64,000 bases of DNA from the NCBI GenBank assembly GCA_033032865.1, contig JAWHQI010000228.1, positions 1,550,001-1,614,000 on the forward strand, written 5' to 3'. This DNA is from Dactylorhiza incarnata. Taxonomy: Eukaryota > Streptophyta > Magnoliopsida > Asparagales > Orchidaceae. Shown here one piece after another: positions 22,683 through 35,124 of this stretch. The stretch's first letter is position 1; each line of letters starts with the position of its first letter. Both the position numbers and the translations under genes were made by a program. The notes below the pieces were generated by a model, which saw only the letters and a list, made by a program, of their open reading frames with translations, had not been told where the DNA came from and made no database searches.

Positions 22683-23290
22683 AGAAGCAGCAGTCTTGTT
22701 TTTATTCCTATATAGAGTTATTCTTCTTTTCTTTTCAGGGAGAAAGCTTGAGGGAAGAGAAGAAGAAGACTGAAACATTACAATTTTTATGTTCTTCTAC
22801 CTCTCTGTGTATACTAATTCTTTGTCGAATAGTATTTGAATTTCTTTCCTCTTATGTTCTGTCCTTAGAAGGAATACCCTTTGGACAAAAGTATTTCTTT
22901 CTATTTCTATTTCCCAACCCGTCAATCAATTTTGAATAACTTCCAAGAATGTCTTTGTTGTCCATCTAAAGTACTTCATTCTATTCTTGGCAATAAACTA
23001 GTCTTTAGACTTTGAATTCTATCCTTGGATATCTTCTGAAAAGGATTAGAAAAGGACAGGAGAAAACATTCCATTTCTATATGTATTCGACGTAGCGTCG
23101 ATTTTATTTTCACTCTATTCGACACACCTCTGAATTTTATTTTCCCTCCTTCGAGATTACCCTGTCACTATTAAGTCAACGCATACGTCGATATATAATC
23201 GACGCTGTGTCGAATGCTATTTGAATTATCTAGTTCATGTGGTTTCGAAGCTTGCGTCGAGTAGAACTCGACGGTGCGTCGAGATCTATT
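22683..23290 (-). mobile_element. Fragment of a SIRE-like copia LTR
   Basis: 22690-22915 matches 26240-26477, and 22915-23150 matches 34684-34905, the two sides of the foldback insertion in the better-preserved LTR. This is therefore part of the other LTR of the same minus-strand element and shows the sequence without the foldback insertion. It holds TCGACG/CGTCGA inverted motifs at 23088-23300. The left end is lost at the element D insertion. Confidence 0.75.
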
Positions 23291-23550
23291 CGACGCAACT
23301 CTGAATATATAATTGTATTTCTTTAGAAAGTTTCTATTGTTTTCCTAGCAATGGTGTTTATTGAAATTAGTATTTATAAGAATATATGTGAGTAATTATG
23401 ATATAACATTAACAGTTGTTAGAGAAAGATTCACTCCCTTTGAATATTTGCAGTTCTTCATTGAAAATTAAGTTCATTCTTCCCATTCATCATATCTAAG
23501 GAAAGAACCCTAAATCTTACCTTGGGCCCTTTGCTTTTACCATTATAAGG

Positions 23551-25381
23551 TTATATGAAAGAATAAAATGGTCTTTCATGATATCCTTTTGAATGGCAGA
23601 GAATGGGTTTATTAAATCTAGGTTTATTATCTTGGTACTTGAAAGGTGCATAAAATGTATCTAAATAAAATAAATCTGCAGAATGCGTAATAATTTTCCT
23701 TTTTATAACACCCTTTTTATTTAGATTCATTGGTTTGCCTGGATTGTTTTTCCCTATAGTTCTCTTCTCACTATTAGTATTTGCTTTACTAAATATAATG
23801 ATTTTATCAGGATTATCATTGTCATGATCCTCAAATATGACACTCCTCTCACTTGTTTGATAATCACTAGGTCTAACAAATCTACTGGATTTTTCCAGGC
23901 AGGTCAACTAGGGAATTCTATGCTTGTGGAAGGGTTTGCTCCTAGACCTAGGTGCTTAAATCTTATGGAGAGATTTTGTGTAATAACTCTAAGCTTTTGA
24001 TTCCTCCCATTGAGTGAGTCTTCAAAGTCTTTTACCTTTGTAAGCACTTCTTTTAAAGCTAAATTTTCATTAGTTAGTTTAGTTAGTTCTGATTCCTTTT
24101 TACAAATTTGATTTCTCAAATCATAATTCACTAAATATAAATCATCTTTCTTATAGTATTCTAACTCATCCCAAATTTTTTTTATCTTTTTGAACCTTAA
24201 GGTAATCACTACAAAAAATTTTAAAGCTATTTTAAATTCTTCTGAATTAAATTCAAAGTTATCAAAAAGACTTAGCTGATCTCCTTCATCATCTGAGGAG
24301 ACTTCCAATTCCATCAGGCAGGCAGCTTCATCACTCTCTAATGAAGAGGAGCTTGAATCAGATTCTGTATCACTCCAAGTTTCAGCAATGAAACTCTTTC
24401 CCTTCTTCTTGTCCTTTTTCTTGGAGGACTTCTTCTTCTTGTGCTCTTTTCTACCACTGCTCCTGTCATGTTGCTCTTCAGGACACTCAACAGATATATG
24501 TCCGGGTTTTCTGCAGGAAAAACATATCACTTCCTGCTTTGGAGTTTTATCAAATCTGAGGTTTGAGCTCCACTCTTTTCTTCTTGAATCTTCTATCTTG
24601 ACCCACTTTCTGAATCTTCTTGCTAAAAGCCTAAACATCTTATCTACAGGAGTGGAAGACTCTCCTTCAACAGCCTTCAGGGAAATACTCCTTTGGACGG
24701 GAGTTGATACTACCTCCTTGGCCTCTGTCTCAACCATGCTTTTCAATAGTATCTCATATGATTTGAGCTTTCCTAGCAAAGCATCAGCGGAGATCACTCT
24801 GTGGCATGTGGACTGTCTGATGTCCCAAATCCTTGAGTCCTAGGTGCTTGGGAAGCACATGAAGAGCCTGTCATTTATTTCAGTCAGAGAGATCTCTTTA
24901 TCCAGACCTCTCAGCTCATTTATTATAATGATGAATCTCTCATGCATTTCAACAACACTTTCCCCAGCTTTCTTTTGAAAGTTCTCATATTGGGATATGA
25001 GAAAGGACTTTCTATCCTTCCTTTCATCAGAGCTTCCTTCTACCAATATGGAAAGGGATTCCCAGATCTCTTTTGCTGATTGGCAGTCAGCTACTTTCTG
25101 GAAGATGTCATCAGACATTGTAGACACTAGAATATTCATTGCTTTGGCATCACATGCCTTCAGCTTCTTTTCAGCATCTGTCCATTCATTTCTAGGCACA
25201 ACTTGCTGAGACACAGATCCACTGACATCTTGTCTGGCAGGGGGTGAGGACCTAAAATAATAACATCAAAGATGTCTTCATCAATGGAGTTCATATATAA
25301 CTTTATTCTGGCCTTCCAGAGTGTAAACTTATTAAGATTATATACTGGTGGTCTTGTTGATGCATAGTCCTTTGAATTCAT
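23551..25381 (-). pseudogene. Decayed gag of a SIRE-like Ty1/copia element
   Basis: The minus-strand reading starts at ATG 25381 (N-terminal Gag with FTLWKARIKLYM). It shifts frame near 25210 into a UBN2-type Gag core (NEWTDAEKKLKACDAKAMN), hits an in-frame stop at 24840, then resumes in the same frame from about 24797. A CCHC zinc knuckle (CFSCRKPGHISVEC) and a Lys-rich then Ser/Asp-rich stretch follow, ending near 23904 with a further frame change. Layout and the GRNQKLRVITQNL block fit SIRE/Maximus copia Gag. Protease and pol are missing, so the product cannot be functional. Confidence 0.8.
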
Positions 25382-25464
25382 TTTCTAAAAAAATTTTTAC
25401 AATATTAAAAATATGAGTGAGCAAATATTTTAATCAAAGTGTTAACCTTTTTTGATCAACCTCT

Positions 25465-25475
25465 CTCTGATACCA
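25465..25475 (-). other. Primer-binding site of the SIRE-like element (initiator tRNA-Met type)
   Basis: The minus strand reads TGGTATCAGAG directly after the ...TTTCA end of the LTR at 25478. This is the usual PBS of plant copia elements and shows that 25478-42047 holds the 5' LTR. Confidence 0.8.
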
Positions 25476-25477
25476 AT

Positions 25478-26480
25478 TGAAAGGGCACAGTGTAACCTCT
25501 GAGTATTTTCTAGGGTGGGGGTGAATAGAGATATAAAAACTTTACCCTAAATATGCACACAAAATAATAAACAATTCCAATAACTATGTAATCAGCACAA
25601 CCAACACTGAATTAAGTAAACACAGGAAATAAAAAATGGTAAACAATAAAGGGACAACACAGAAAAACAAACACAGAACACACAAAATTTTTATAGTGGT
25701 TCCCCAAAATATGGGTAGTCTGCTCTTCTACCATCTGGTAGGATTGCACTATCTAGTGCCTGAGTCTTTTGATTAGGAGACTCTCAGAACCAGCACTGAG
25801 AATTTTGATAAGGAGACTCTTAGAACCACACACTGAGACTTTTGACAAGGAGACTCATAAAACCACTGAGTCATTTGAGTAGGAGACTCTTAGAACCACA
25901 CACTGAGTCTTTTGACAAGGAGACTCTTAGAACCACTGAGTATTTTGATAAGGAGACGCTTAGAACCAACTGAATCATTTAAAGAGGGATTCTTATGACT
26001 CTTTCTCAGTTACAGAATAGAAATGGAGAAATAATGAGGAAGAAGAAGAAGAAGAGAATGAGGATTCTGCTGTATAAATCCTTCTACAGCTATCACACAA
26101 AATGTAGTCTTTTGATGTTCTTGAGGATCTGTATATGATGACCACTTGTTTATGATAGAGAATAATGCAAGGGTTATGAGCTTGTGATCCTCTGTGATCT
26201 TTGTACTCTAGTTTTCTAGCTGGTATAAGATATGAAGAAGAAAAAGCAGCCTTGTTTTTATTCCTGTACAAAGTTGTTCATCTTTTCTTTTCTTTTCAGA
26301 GAGAAAGCTTGAGGGAGGAGAAGAAGAAGACTGAAAGATTAAAATTGTTAAGTTCTTCTGCCTCTGTGTGTATACTTATTCTTTGTCGAATAGTATTTGA
26401 ATTTCTTTTCTCTTCTATTCTGTCATTAGAAGGAATATCCTTTGGATAAGAGTATTTCTTTCTATTTCTGTTTCCCGATC
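25478..26480 (-). mobile_element. 5' LTR of the SIRE-like element, 3' part
   Basis: This LTR is read right to left. Its pieces are 41673-42047, 34684-35087 and 25478-26480, together about 1.8 kb, interrupted by a copia element and a foldback element. The end sequences are TGTTGGGAAAAAC (42047, minus) and TTTCA (25478). Confidence 0.75.
25757..25975. repeat. Imperfect tandem repeat in the SIRE-like LTR
   Basis: About six units of roughly 30-40 bases built on GAGTCTTTTGACAAGGAGACTCTTAG with variable ends. They lie in the R/U5 part of the minus-strand LTR. Confidence 0.7.
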
Positions 26481-28022
26481 TTGATGCCAAAATTGTACCA
26501 CGTCCACAATGCTCTAGCTTTGTGAGATGAGGGGGGGGGGGGGGTTAACTGTCGAGCAGCTGGTTACTTGAGTCGCGTGTGAAGAGATGAGAAAGAGAAA
26601 AGGTGAGAGGGCTGCTAGCTTGCGGCGAGGCCAGACTTCGCCCACCGCGGCAAATGCCACTCCTGCGGCGGGCTTTCCCTTTATTTATGAAATTGTATTA
26701 CAACTTGCCTTGGATTCGAGTATGTAGAGAGGAGAAAACAATGTTGATTACAAGAGCTAATGAGTATGAAAGATCTCGACTAGGCCGTTCAGTATGCATG
26801 AGTCGCCGAAGCAACTAGACAAGAGTCTTGGAGGAGCCAAGTAGTCATTTGTGAACTATTTAGACCGGGCCGAATGAAGTCACACAGTCGTCTAGAGACA
26901 TCAATGTCATCAGACGATAGCCAACCGAATGAGCTGGAGATCGGTCAGATCGGGCTGAATGAAGTAGCGATGTTGTATGACAACATCAATGTCGTAGGGC
27001 GAAAGCCGGCAAAAAAGATGAGACTGATCAGACCGCCGCCTACCTTCTTGACCGCCTCCTGTCTTCGTATCCGACGCTCTTATTAAGCATCAGGCCACAT
27101 TTGGAGGTGGACGTCAACCCGAGCGGTCTTCCCCTTGAGGTCGTCGGAGATGCTAGAGGCTAACCGCACGGTGCGGGCGGTAATATTAAATCAGACCGCC
27201 GAGATGAGCTTATTCCCTCATCCTCATGGCACCTCCCCCTCGTTCATGCTCAAGGGTCCTATTTATAGGCACAGGGTCGGTATCGTCATCGTCGGTGAGC
27301 CGGTGGTCGAAACTCTACCCACGCGGTTAGAAAATCGGAGTTCGCCGCCAACCTTGTTGACTAGAACGATGGAGGAGGCCGACGAGCTTATTTGTTCTTG
27401 GAGGTTGTCTAGCTGGAGGCTAGGCAAATTGTGATCGCCGCCCTGCAGTTAGAAAAGATGGAGATCGAAACTTACCTGGGGGGGTTGGAGGGAACCGCCT
27501 CTTACCCTGGTGATCGCCAACCAGGCGGTTAGAAAGTAAGAGGCCGCCTAACTTGAGGTTAGACGGAGGAGACCGCCGATACTGGCAGTTAGAAGGTGAC
27601 TGCTGACCTAGCGGTTTGATGGAGGAGGATGCAGTCCTGGTGGTTAGAAGATGACCTCCGACCTGGCGGTTAGCTGGAGGAGGCCATTGTCCTGGCAGTT
27701 GAGAAGGTTAACGCCGCCCTGGCGGTTAGATGGAGGAGGTCGTTGACCTGGCAGTTAGAAGATGACCGTTGACCTGGTGGTTAGAAAAGAGGGAGACTGC
27801 TGGTTACAATGGTGGAGGCCACCGGTTGTTGGGATGGAGAGAACGCCTACTATAGGTGGAGTGGGTAGGAATTGCCGCTTCTTGCCGTTTTGGGTGTGAA
27901 ATGGCCTTTGCGTGAGGTCTAAACCTTCTCGGGCCCGTAATCTGTAAAAAAGGTAGCTAAAAGGCCTCCCATGGGAGGATAGCCGACTTCTGTGTCAACA
28001 TAATCCCCGCACTTTTTTAGTG
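26481..28022 (+). repeat. Left arm of the foldback element
   Basis: Inverted counterpart of 28079-28379 joined to 33297-34683. It contains a G run (26531-26544), a TATTTATA site inside the self-complementary CCTATTTATAGG (about 27257-27268), and from 27430 to 27800 many copies of a GGCGGTTAGA...GGAGGAGG-type unit. The 99-codon frame at 27135 lacks an ATG. Confidence 0.75.
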
Positions 28023-28078
28023 GCAGATCAAAATTTTCATGGGTCAGTACCTACTTTTTCGAAGTTTCTTAGAAACTT

Positions 28079-28379
28079 GAAAAAGTGGTGGGATTATGTT
28101 GACCCAAATATTCGGCGATACTCCCCTGGGAGGCTGTTTTGCTACCTTTTTGCAGATTACGCGCCCGAGAAGGTTTAGACCTCACGCAAAGGCCATTTCA
28201 CACCCAAAATGGCAAGAAGCGGCAATTCCTACCCACACCACCTATAGTAGGTGTTCTCTCCATCCCAACAACCGGCGGCCTCCACCATTGTAACCGGCGG
28301 TCTCCCTCTTTTCTAACCGCCAGGTTGGTGGCCTCATCCGCCTTACCGCCAGGTCGGCGGTCATCTTCTAACCGCCAGG
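28079..28379 (-). repeat. Right arm of the foldback element, inner part
   Basis: Inverted copy of about 27720-28022: the GGGATTATGTTGAC stretch at 28090 mirrors GTCAACATAATCCC at 27996, and the CCGCCAGGT units follow. Cut at 28384 by the solo LTR. Confidence 0.75.
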
Positions 28380-28559
28380 TCGGCTGTAACATCCCTCAAA
28401 AACTAGACACCTATAGTGGTTTTGTTATGAATAGGTCATGACAAAACCCTAGGAAGCTTGAAGAGATCACTTGGCCTTAGGCTTGAAGGGGAAGAACACC
28501 TTGGTCTGCAAATAGCAATTTCTAGTTACCAAGCTTAGGGTTGGACTTAAGGGCCCCAC

Positions 28560-29000
28560 CTTGATCCTTTGACCCCACCATAGCATACCTAACCATTTAG
28601 GGGTTCCCTTAGAGCACCAAGGACCCATTGGGGTCAACCAAAGAGGCCAAATTGACCAAAGTCAACCCTAACCCCAAATTGGTCAAAGTAGACTAATTAG
28701 GGTCAATTGGCCTCCACCATGCCAAATTGACCTTTCCCCTACCCTTATAAGGATATTAGGGACCTAATGGACCAAAATGCCCACCATGGGGCCACCAATT
28801 TGGCCAATTTGACCAAAGTTAACTCTAGCCCTAATTTGGTCAAATTGAGTTATTGTGGGTCAATTGGCCTCCACCTTGCCAAATTGACACTATCTAGACC
28901 TTCCTAACCCTTAGGGGAGGCCAATGGGTCACTAACCACCCATTGGGGTCAAACCAAGTGGTCAATTTGACCAAAGTCAACTCAACCCTAACTTTATGTC
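28560..29000. promoter_or_regulatory. TTGACC/GGTCAA (W-box-like) cluster in the solo LTR
   Basis: At least eleven TTGACC or GGTCAA hexamers occur in about 440 bases upstream of the TATA-like site, often paired as AATTTGACCAAAGTCAAC. TTGAC(C/T) is the known core site of plant WRKY factors. Similar clusters occur in LTRs F and G. Binding is inferred, not shown. Confidence 0.6.
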
Positions 29001-32000
29001 AAAATTCCCTATTTTGCCCAAATCAAGCCCAATCCACATGGGCTAGGCCTAATTGGAGTAGCCCATTAGCTTAGGAGGCTAATAATTACCAAAATTTGCC
29101 ACTCAATTTCTTTAAATGATTACTAGGAGAGAGAGACCTCATTTTTCCCAAACATGGAGGAGAGAGAAAGAGAAGGAGAAATGGCATTCATGGCTTAAGG
29201 AGACCAATAGCCACCAATTCCTCTTCTAATGTCTCCATTCAGTTTCCACAATCAATTTGGAGGAGTGTAATGGCCATTCCTGGCTACATAGAGGGGGAAT
29301 TTGAGGAGTTTTCACTTGGCCGAAAATGGCCATTAATGGCCATTCATGGCAATTGGGGGTTACACCCCCCCCCCCCTCCCCAATTATACCATATAAATCC
29401 TTCAGTGGATGGAGAGGAGGAGTTTATCCACCTTACCTGAAGAAGTCGAGCCCCCAGGACAGGAGTTGTCATGGCAGCCAAAAGCTTGAGGCTGGCCATG
29501 GAGGACCACCCAATCGGCAAGCATCAAGGCTCCACACAGGTCTGGTTCTTCTCCTCTCTCTCTGTGTGGAAAGATCCTATCAGGTTGGCTGCAAGGATTA
29601 GGGCCAATTGGTACCCAATTGGGTAGGCCAAAAGCTCCATTTTTGGAGCTGTAATACCGCCTCCATACCCCTATTCCGGCCACCTCCGGCCGGCCAACCA
29701 CCGCAAATTGCTGGCCACCACCTCAACGAAGGTGGTGGTGGCATTGGCCGGCCGGGGCGGCGCTTAAGTGGACGGGAAAATAAGGATCAAGGCGGCCTAG
29801 GCATGGCTAATCCCATCCGTCGGCTGGAAGATAAAGATGAGCAGGAGACGCTCATCTTGCTTCAAGATTCATGCTGGAATCATTCATAGGAATGAAATGA
29901 ATGTTATATTATTATTTGTATTTATGTCACATTTCATGCAGTACTTTAATTTAATTACTAAAAATACTTACTGCCCTCTTATGAAAAAGTGGTCAACATA
30001 AAAATTTTAGCTCTTGGTGTGTACTTTAATTTAAAATTTATTTCAGCCAAAAGGATCATTGTAGCTCCATGTAGGGCCATTTTGGTGGGATTGGTCCTTA
30101 GGGTAGGACAACCACTAATTTTGGAATAACTTTTGATTGGTTCATAGGATTGACTTGAAAATTGAAACATAGGCTATTTGTACCTCGAACCTTAACATAT
30201 CCAATGATGGGAATTTGTGGAGAACAAGTTTCTAAGGTATTTGTAATAATTTAATAATTCATATATTATTTAATTATAGAATCTAATGACCTCTTATCCC
30301 CTCCAAATTTTGGTGGGTGCTCTTTAGGGTTATTATATGACCTTGGTAAAAATGTTAGCCCAATTGGGACTGATTTGGTTGGGTAATTAGTTAACCCAAG
30401 TTTGGTCAAACTTGGTCAAACTAGGTCAAAAGTGCACATGATGGAATTAGGTGGTCAAATCTCATCAAAGTGGTGTGAAACTTTGGCCACTGGTATAGGA
30501 TCATATAATACACCCCCATGAGTAATTTGGGGTGATGTGAGGTGGATATGCCCTAGTTTTAACCTTAGGGTTGCACTTAAAGCCTTATGAAGGACATATG
30601 GGCATATGTCCTTGGATGGTAATGAAACTTGGTAGATAAGTTCATGGGGTGTGAATATTCCCTAAGAAATTTTAAGAGAATTATAGGACCATTTATCTCC
30701 TCTAATTTAGGTTATAACCATTTTTGGGAACCTCCTTATAAGAGAAATTTGCATGCTCAAATAATCTTGGATGGTGATGAAAGTTTGGTGGTACCCTCAT
30801 AATCATGTAATAGATCTCTGGTAATTTTTGTATAATTATTGAATTAACTTATTTAGCACTTCATTCACAAGTCACCTATTTGGCCTTAAGAATATGTTAA
30901 ATAAATGACGGTCAAATATCCTCTAGAAAATTATGAAACTTGGTGGTTGGACAGTTTGGGGCATTAGAGAGCTCTAGGAATTTTTGTATAAGTTTTGGAA
31001 TTATTTATCAGTAGGTTCCTTCACAATTTTCACTCGTATGAGTTTACTTGGAATATTTATTTATGTGACTAATTAGTTCTGATAAATTCTGAAATTTAGT
31101 CAGTAGACTTTTCTGATCAATATAAAGGTCTGATAATTTTCCCATAATTTTTGGACAAGTATTTTTGATGGTACCTTCTTTAATTTCTAATTTGGGGTAA
31201 TTATTCAATATTTTTAAAGGCCAACCCTTTAATTCAAAAATGTGATATTCTGTATTTACTGTTATTTTGACATCATAGATTTTCCATAATTTTATGGGGG
31301 CCATATTATAAGAAGATCTTACACTTCATATTTAATTTCATACTTGGCCAATATTGGAGAAATTATAATAAATGCCAAATAATTAAAGAAAAATATGATC
31401 CTCTGGATTTAGTCTTATAATATCATGATAGACTCCCAGTAATAGTCTTAGGTCATTCAGATGATTATTTGGAGTATCTCCTCTCATGTAACTCATGAAG
31501 TCCATTTGGTCTGCGTATAGTAAGATTGCAAGACTGGAGTAAACTGATGACCATTAGGTGGGAATGGAAGGTAGATGATGTACCTAGTCTGGTTGATAAG
31601 ATGTGAGGTCACCAAAAGGAGTTTATGTGATTAGAGTGTACTTGGTGGGTTAAGGGTAAGCTTGTGCTTGGGATTGACGATTAATCGCCTTTCCCCTAGA
31701 GAGTCATAAATACTTAGGGTAATCCAAATGTAATGACAAGGAGGGTATTCTTATGGGTAGACACTAATAACATTAAGTTCCTTGGAAATGGATCTTTGGG
31801 GTGTCATCCCATTATAGTTCCTAGTACCATAGCGAGCCCCTTACAGGGTAATCCTCGAGAAGTCCAAGATTAACCATAAATTGTAGGGATAAGTGGATGT
31901 ACAAGATTAACTTAATAAAACACTCACCCACACCCTGTTGTTATGAGTATATTAGTCGGTTTGGTTTTATGAGCGGTAGGCTCGGTGGTTGAAGCAGCAG

Positions 32001-32859
32001 ACTAGTTAGTCTGGTGAGCTTGTGACTCAGTAATGCTTGTTGGTACGGACGGGTTGGTCCGGCGAGCCGGTGGCTCGGAAGGTTATGGTAACGAGTGGGT
32101 TAACCCGGTGAGTTTATGGTCGGAGATAGATGTTAAACATGTTTGCATGTGCATAAAGGTGGCGGGTCTTCGGTATTGACGGTCGTTCACACCGACGTTA
32201 ATACGCTGACTCGGCAAGTGTGGATTTGCACTTAGCGAAGAAAAGACTAGTGGTCCAGCCAGTAATAGTACGCAGATGATCCGCGGTTTTGCGTTGAGGC
32301 ATACGATAAATTTACGTTAGGTAGTGTGAATACCAACCTAGAGGTGGGCGAGGTCCAACCCACCGCTTCCGTTTTCCACTACGGGAGTATCCTGGGAGTC
32401 TTGCTAGCTCCCAAAAGGGGGAACTAAAGGTCTGTTCGCATAGAGTCAAGGTGTGTGAGTTGCACTTGTATGAACATATCATTAAACTACATAACTCTGC
32501 ATGTCATGGCATAAGCATTGCATTTCAACCCCTACCCCTATCGAATAAATTGGTTATGGGAATTTTTATGCGATGGGCCCTGTTAAACGACCCCTTGGTC
32601 TATAGGTTTATATGGGCATTCCTATAAATCAATGGTTACATTTCTATTGTGCACTTATCTTTACCTACTGTTCTTTACTTGCTCTTTACCATGCTTTATA
32701 TTACTGCTTCAATTTTCTATTTACACATGTGTAGTTGTAGACATTTCCTGTAGACAGATCCACCATTATCTGCTTTGTTTTATACCCCTTGCTATCCTTT
32801 GATTCATCCTCCCACACGGTGCCTAGGATCCATTGGTGGTGGGGTGGGGAACATAAGGC

Positions 32860-32876
32860 TTAGTCTTTTTGACTAA
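32860..32876 (+). other. Conserved LTR hairpin TTAGTC-N5-GACTAA in the solo LTR
   Basis: Stem arms 32860-32865 and 32871-32876 with loop TTTTT, followed by CGG. It is preceded by ACGGTGCCTAGGA near 32817. The counterparts are at 17167 and, reversed, 42149. Confidence 0.65.
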
Positions 32877-33296
32877 CGGTCCGTGGACCATATCATTTTA
32901 GGGGATCGAGTAGACGCAGCAGCACCAGAGGCCGGTGCAGACGGAGGCGGGCCAGTCTAGTACAGGAGCACCAGATTCAGGATCAGTGAGTGATTAGTAG
33001 TTAGCTTCCGCGAGTGACCTTGTGGTGAGGATATTATGTATAGGGCATGAGCCCATTATTATTGTAACCCTTTTTATTTTAGTTATATCATGTGGACATT
33101 TATTATATATAGCTTGTGATTTATGGACTTGAACTTCTATTGTTCGTTTATACTTTTCTTTCTATATGATCGATATGTCCGTCAGGATCAGTGCTTTGTA
33201 GTGGCGACCTTCCCGTGTGTTGGTGTCACCACAAAGCGGCAGTTCTAGCGATAAGACCATACTTTGAAATAAAAAATAATGGGGTCTTACATCGGC

Positions 33297-34683
33297 GGTC
33301 TCCTTCTAAACTGCCAGGACAGCGACCTCCTCCATCTAACCTCCACGTCGGCGGTCACCTACTAACACCCAGGACGGCGACCTCCTCCATCTAACCGCCA
33401 GGTCTGCGGTCACCTTCTAACCGCCAGGTCGGCACCCTCCTCCGCCTAACCACCAAGTCGGCAGTCATCTTCTAACCGCCAGGTCGGCGACCTCCTCCAT
33501 CTAACTGCCAGGTCAGCGGTCACCTTCTAACCACCAGGACAGCGGCCTCTCCATCTAACCACCAGGTCCGCGGTCACCTTCTAACCGCCAGTATCGACGG
33601 ACTCCTCCGTATAACCACCAGGTCGGTGGTCTCTTACTTTCTAACCGCCTGGTCGGAGATCACCAGGGTAAGAGGCGGCTCCATCCAACCTCCCCAGGTA
33701 AGTGACAATCTCCTACATTTCTAACCGCAGGGCGGCGGTCACAATTTGCCTAGCAGCTGGCTAGACGACCTCCAAGAACAGTTAAGCTCACCAACGTCCT
33801 CCATCTTTCCAGTCGACAAGGAAGGCGGCGAACTCTGGTTTTCTAACCGCGTGGGTAGATTTCCAGCCACTGGCTCACCGACGGTGATGACACCGACCAT
33901 GAGCCTATAAATAGGACCCTCGAGCATGAACGAGGGGGAGGCGACACAAGGACGAGTGCATAAGCTCGTCTCGGCGGTCTGATTTAATCTAACCGCATGC
34001 ACCGTGCGGTTAGCCTCCAGCAGCTCCGGCAACCTCAAGGAGAAGACCGCTAAGGTCGATGTCCACCTCCAAATGCGGCCTGATGTTTAATAAGAGCGTC
34101 GGACAAGAAGACAGGCAGCGGTCAAGAAGGAAGGCGGCTGTCTGATCGGTCTCATCTTTTTGTCCACTGTCGCCCGACGACATTGATGTCGTCAGATGAC
34201 ATCGCTACTTCATTCAGCCTGATCTGACCGATCTCCAGCTCATTCGGTCGGCTATCATCAGACGACATTGATGTCGCCAGACGACTGTGTGACTTCATTC
34301 GGCCCGGTCTGAACAGTTCCCTAACAACTACTTGGCACCTCCAAGACTCTTGTCTAGTTGCATCGACGACTCAAGCGGCCTGAACGGCTTAGTCGGGCTA
34401 TTTCTTACTCATTAGCTCTTGTAATCAACATTGTTTTCTGCTCTCTACATACTCGAATCAAAGGCAAGCTATAAAACAATTTCATAAATAAAGGGAAAGC
34501 CCGCCACAGGAGCAGTATTTGTCGCGGCGAGAGAAGTCTAGCCTCGCCGCAAGCTAGCGACCCTCTTACCTCTTCTCTTTCTAATCTCTTTACTCGCGAC
34601 TCAAGTATCCAGCTGCTCAATAGTTAACCCCCCTCATCTCACAAATCTAGAGCATTGTGGATGTGGTACAATTTTGGCATCAA
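33297..34683 (-). repeat. Right arm of the foldback element, outer part
   Basis: Continues the right arm after the solo LTR. It has CTAACCGCCAGGTCGG-type units in 33300-33730 and CCTATAAATAGG-like sequence at about 33905, and ends with the terminal inverted repeat at 34683. Confidence 0.75.
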
Positions 34684-35087
34684 CACCCGACCCGTCAATC
34701 TATTTTGAATAACTTCGAAGAATGTCTTTGTTGTCCATATGAAGTACATCATTCCATTCTTGGCAATAAATGAGCTGTTAGAATTTAAATTATATCCTTG
34801 GATACCTTCTGAAAAGGATTAGAAAAGGACAGGAGAAAACATTCCATTTCTGTCTGTATTTGACGTTGCATCGATTTCACTTTCCCTCTATTCGACGCAC
34901 CTCTGAGATCTTATATAAGCAGCTTTGAAATCTTTCTTAGCTCTAACTGAACTGAGATTTTGACGTTGCATCGAATACCTATCGACATATCCGTCGAGTT
35001 GTAGACATGGACTTTGAAATTTAACTTCCGCGTCGACTTCAAATCGAAGTTGCGTTGACTTCTGATATTACTTTGAGAGATTATTCT
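34684..35087 (-). mobile_element. 5' LTR of the SIRE-like element, middle part
   Basis: Lies between the foldback and copia insertions. 34690-34905 matches 22915-23150. It contains GACGTTGCATCGA-type motifs. The last five bases (ATTCT, 35083-35087) form the left duplication of the copia insertion. Confidence 0.7.
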
Positions 35088-35124
35088 TGTTGAAATTTTT
35101 GAAGTGGAAGTGGAGGAGGCTTTT

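Larger units (their letters stand above)
28385..33291 (+). mobile_element. Solo chromovirus-like LTR, 4.9 kb
   Basis: 4907 bp beginning TGTAACATCCC and ending GGGGTCTTACA, flanked by an exact 5-bp duplication TCGGC (28380-28384 and 33292-33296). No PBS, PPT or coding domain is visible inside, so it is best read as a solo LTR left by recombination between two LTRs. A first, TTGACC-rich part (28560-29000) precedes a TATA-like TATAAAT (29392-29398). Then come a GC-rich leader with GGTGG repeats, a long AT-rich part, and the conserved hairpin at 32860-32876. Its size is unusual for a solo LTR. Confidence 0.8.
26481..34683. mobile_element. Foldback DNA element with about 1.5-kb inverted arms, split by a solo LTR
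   Basis: Ends are TTGATGCCAAAATTGTACCA and its inverted copy at 34664-34683. The inverted similarity continues through both arms to a short central loop near 28023-28078. Without the inserted solo LTR the element is about 3.3 kb. Flanks TTCCCGATC (26472-26480) and CACCCGACC (34684-34692) match at 6 of 9 positions, and the empty site is visible at 22915, which suggests a decayed 9-bp duplication as in Mutator-like elements. No transposase is encoded, so it would depend on a helper. Internal loss of match between arms shows it is old. Confidence 0.8.

Noticed and set aside
27135..34038. A 99-codon open frame of equal length in both foldback arms (27135-27434 plus, 33739-34038 minus)
   Set aside because: The left frame starts at TTG, not ATG. 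About a third of residues differ between arms, mostly radical changes, so there is no sign of protein constraint; it reflects arm similarity.
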